Source: Pelagihabitans sp963760375 (GTDB lineage: Bacteria; Bacteroidota; Bacteroidia; Flavobacteriales; Flavobacteriaceae). From it: a stretch of 64,000 bases of DNA. This document shows positions 63,232 to 64,000 of this stretch, in pieces. A model generated the notes under the pieces. It did not search any database. It had not been told where the DNA came from and saw nothing but the letters and a program-made list of their open reading frames with translations. The translations under genes and the position numbers were made by a program. The first letter of the stretch is position 1. The number at the start of each line of letters is the position of its first letter. Where the stretch lies: contig CAVXCS010000002.1 of assembly GCA_963760375.1 (NCBI GenBank), positions 124,001-188,000 of the forward strand, written 5' to 3'.

Positions 63232-64000
63232 TTGAAGTGCACTAGATTCCTTTTTACGCTGTTGGTCCTATGCCATTTGGGACTGGCTTGGGCACAGACG
63301 GCAACCATAACCGGCCTGGTGCTGGATGAACGTAATCTGCCCCTCCCAGGAGTCAATATATCTGCCGCAGATCAAGGTGGCTTCACAGACGATGATGGAT
63401 TTTACGTGTTGCGGATTACCGCGGAGATTCCCACCAACATTACTTTTTCACATTTAGGCCATAAAGATGTGGTTTTGGAGAATCTTATCCTGACCACCAA
63501 CGAAACCTATGAATTTAATCCGGTGATGCGCACAAGTGTCACCCAAATCGATGGGGTCACCGTTTCCCCGACCGGGGAAAAACAAGTGGAAGGAGTGATC
63601 TCGATCGCTCCTGAAATGGTGAGAAAAATACCTGGCGCCAATGCGGGGGTGGAAAACATCTTAAAACTGTTGCCCGGGGTGAACTCGAGCAATGAGCTCA
63701 GTACCCAATATTCGGTGCGGGGGGGCAATTATGACGAAAACCTGGTCTATGTCAACGAAATAGAAGTTTACCGCCCTTTTTTGGTCCGATCCGCGCAACA
63801 GGAGGGATTGAGTTTCGTGAACAGCGATTTGGTGCAAGGTCTTAAATTTTCGCCTGGGGGCTTTCAAGCCAAATATGGCGATAAACAATCCTCGGTTTTG
63901 GATATTACCTATAAAAATCCGACCGCTTTCGGGGTGAGTCTCGATGCCAGTTTTTTAGGAGCGGCCGCAGCCGTCGAGACCATTTCAAAAAACAGGAATT
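63232..64000 (+). CDS. TonB-dependent receptor, 3' end beyond the window
   Basis: At least 256 residues, open at the window edge. The TTG at 63232 gives a signal peptide (KCTRFLFTLLVLCHLGLAWAQ). Then a carboxypeptidase-regulatory-like domain (ITGLVLDERNLPLPGVNISA, FTDDDGFYVLRI) and the TonB plug (ENILKLLPGVNSSNELSTQYSVRGGNYDENLVYVNEIEVYRPFL, residues ~140-185). No ATG is available in frame before the plug. The gap to the M23 gene is five bases, indicating co-transcription and possibly a joint envelope role. Confidence 0.88.
   Translation, partial: MKCTRFLFTLLVLCHLGLAWAQTATITGLVLDERNLPLPGVNISAADQGGFTDDDGFYVLRITAEIPTNITFSHLGHKDVVLENLILTTNETYEFNPVMRTSVTQIDGVTVSPTGEKQVEGVISIAPEMVRKIPGANAGVENILKLLPGVNSSNELSTQYSVRGGNYDENLVYVNEIEVYRPFLVRSAQQEGLSFVNSDLVQGLKFSPGGFQAKYGDKQSSVLDITYKNPTAFGVSLDASFLGAAAAVETISKNRN

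Noticed and set aside
1..64000. CRISPR arrays, IS elements, prophage or toxin-antitoxin pairs
   Set aside because: No spaced direct repeats, transposase or integrase genes, phage structural genes or small toxin-type pairs were seen.

Overview
The window reads as chromosomal DNA of a member of the Flavobacteriaceae (Bacteroidota), probably a marine, polysaccharide-degrading type. Lines of evidence: a gliding-motility lipoprotein of the GldI family, two SusC/FecA-like TonB-dependent receptors with N-terminal carboxypeptidase-regulatory-like domains, families largely confined to Bacteroidota (DUF3810, DUF6122, DUF6503, DUF349 repeat protein, OstA-like protein), a candidate 6S-Flavo RNA beside zapA, and many promoters of the Bacteroidota type (TTG, 17-20 bases, TAnnTTTG) close to start codons. 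Genus cannot be fixed from the sequence. No tRNA, rRNA, CRISPR array, IS element or prophage was seen; this is mostly core genome with two accessory-looking areas.

Layout. 1-6.6 kb: mostly a minus-strand run of TPR protein, ribH, a small membrane protein, mutL, two rhomboid proteases and a membrane-anchored EEP-family hydrolase. 6.7-8.5 kb: recF, a lipoprotein and a DUF721/DciA-like gene. 8.6-15 kb: ndk, a PhoD-like phosphatase, an NrnA-like DHH phosphoesterase, gldI plus a cyclophilin-FKBP fusion, cmoA with a membrane methyltransferase, and a PAP2 protein without a normal start codon. 15.2-20.3 kb: a TonB-dependent receptor and a decaying glycogen locus (histidine kinase remnant, frameshifted debranching enzyme, eroded upstream gene). 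20.3-28 kb: CBS protein, pepD, DUF3810 and two amidohydrolase-like secreted proteins. 28-31.6 kb: a minus-strand molybdopterin operon (moaD, moaE, moaC, mobA, moeB, TauE-like). 31.6-38.7 kb: DUF6503 lipoprotein, SpoU methyltransferase, Ste24-like protease, relA/spoT, fur-family regulator and purA. 39-42.7 kb: a secreted sugar-oxidoreductase cluster (GH109-like, Gfo/Idh/MocA, TIM-barrel isomerase). 42.8-52.4 kb: envelope and housekeeping genes (OstA-like, class III aminotransferase, TPR, two PopT-like DUF368 proteins, aroE, DUF349). 52.4-58.8 kb: M81 peptidase-like, CPBP protease, a third Tat-type Gfo/Idh/MocA protein and an APC/SLC12-like transporter. 58.8-61.3 kb: rny, 6S RNA, zapA and a ZapB-like coiled coil. 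61.5-64 kb: a secreted LytM/M23 protein and a TonB-dependent receptor cut by the window edge.

How the parts work together: the mo-cofactor genes form one translationally coupled pathway; mutL/recF/DciA serve DNA repair and replication; rny, 6S RNA, zapA and the ZapB-like protein form a growth/division block resembling the zapA-ssrS neighbourhood of gammaproteobacteria; OstA-like, PopT-like, M23 and PAP2 proteins point to envelope biogenesis. The items most worth a second look are the 6S RNA candidate, the broken glycogen locus, amidohydrolase modules that have lost their HxH metal motif, the exported Gfo/Idh/MocA cluster, and the start-less PAP2 gene. I did not find a clearly new defence or mobile system.
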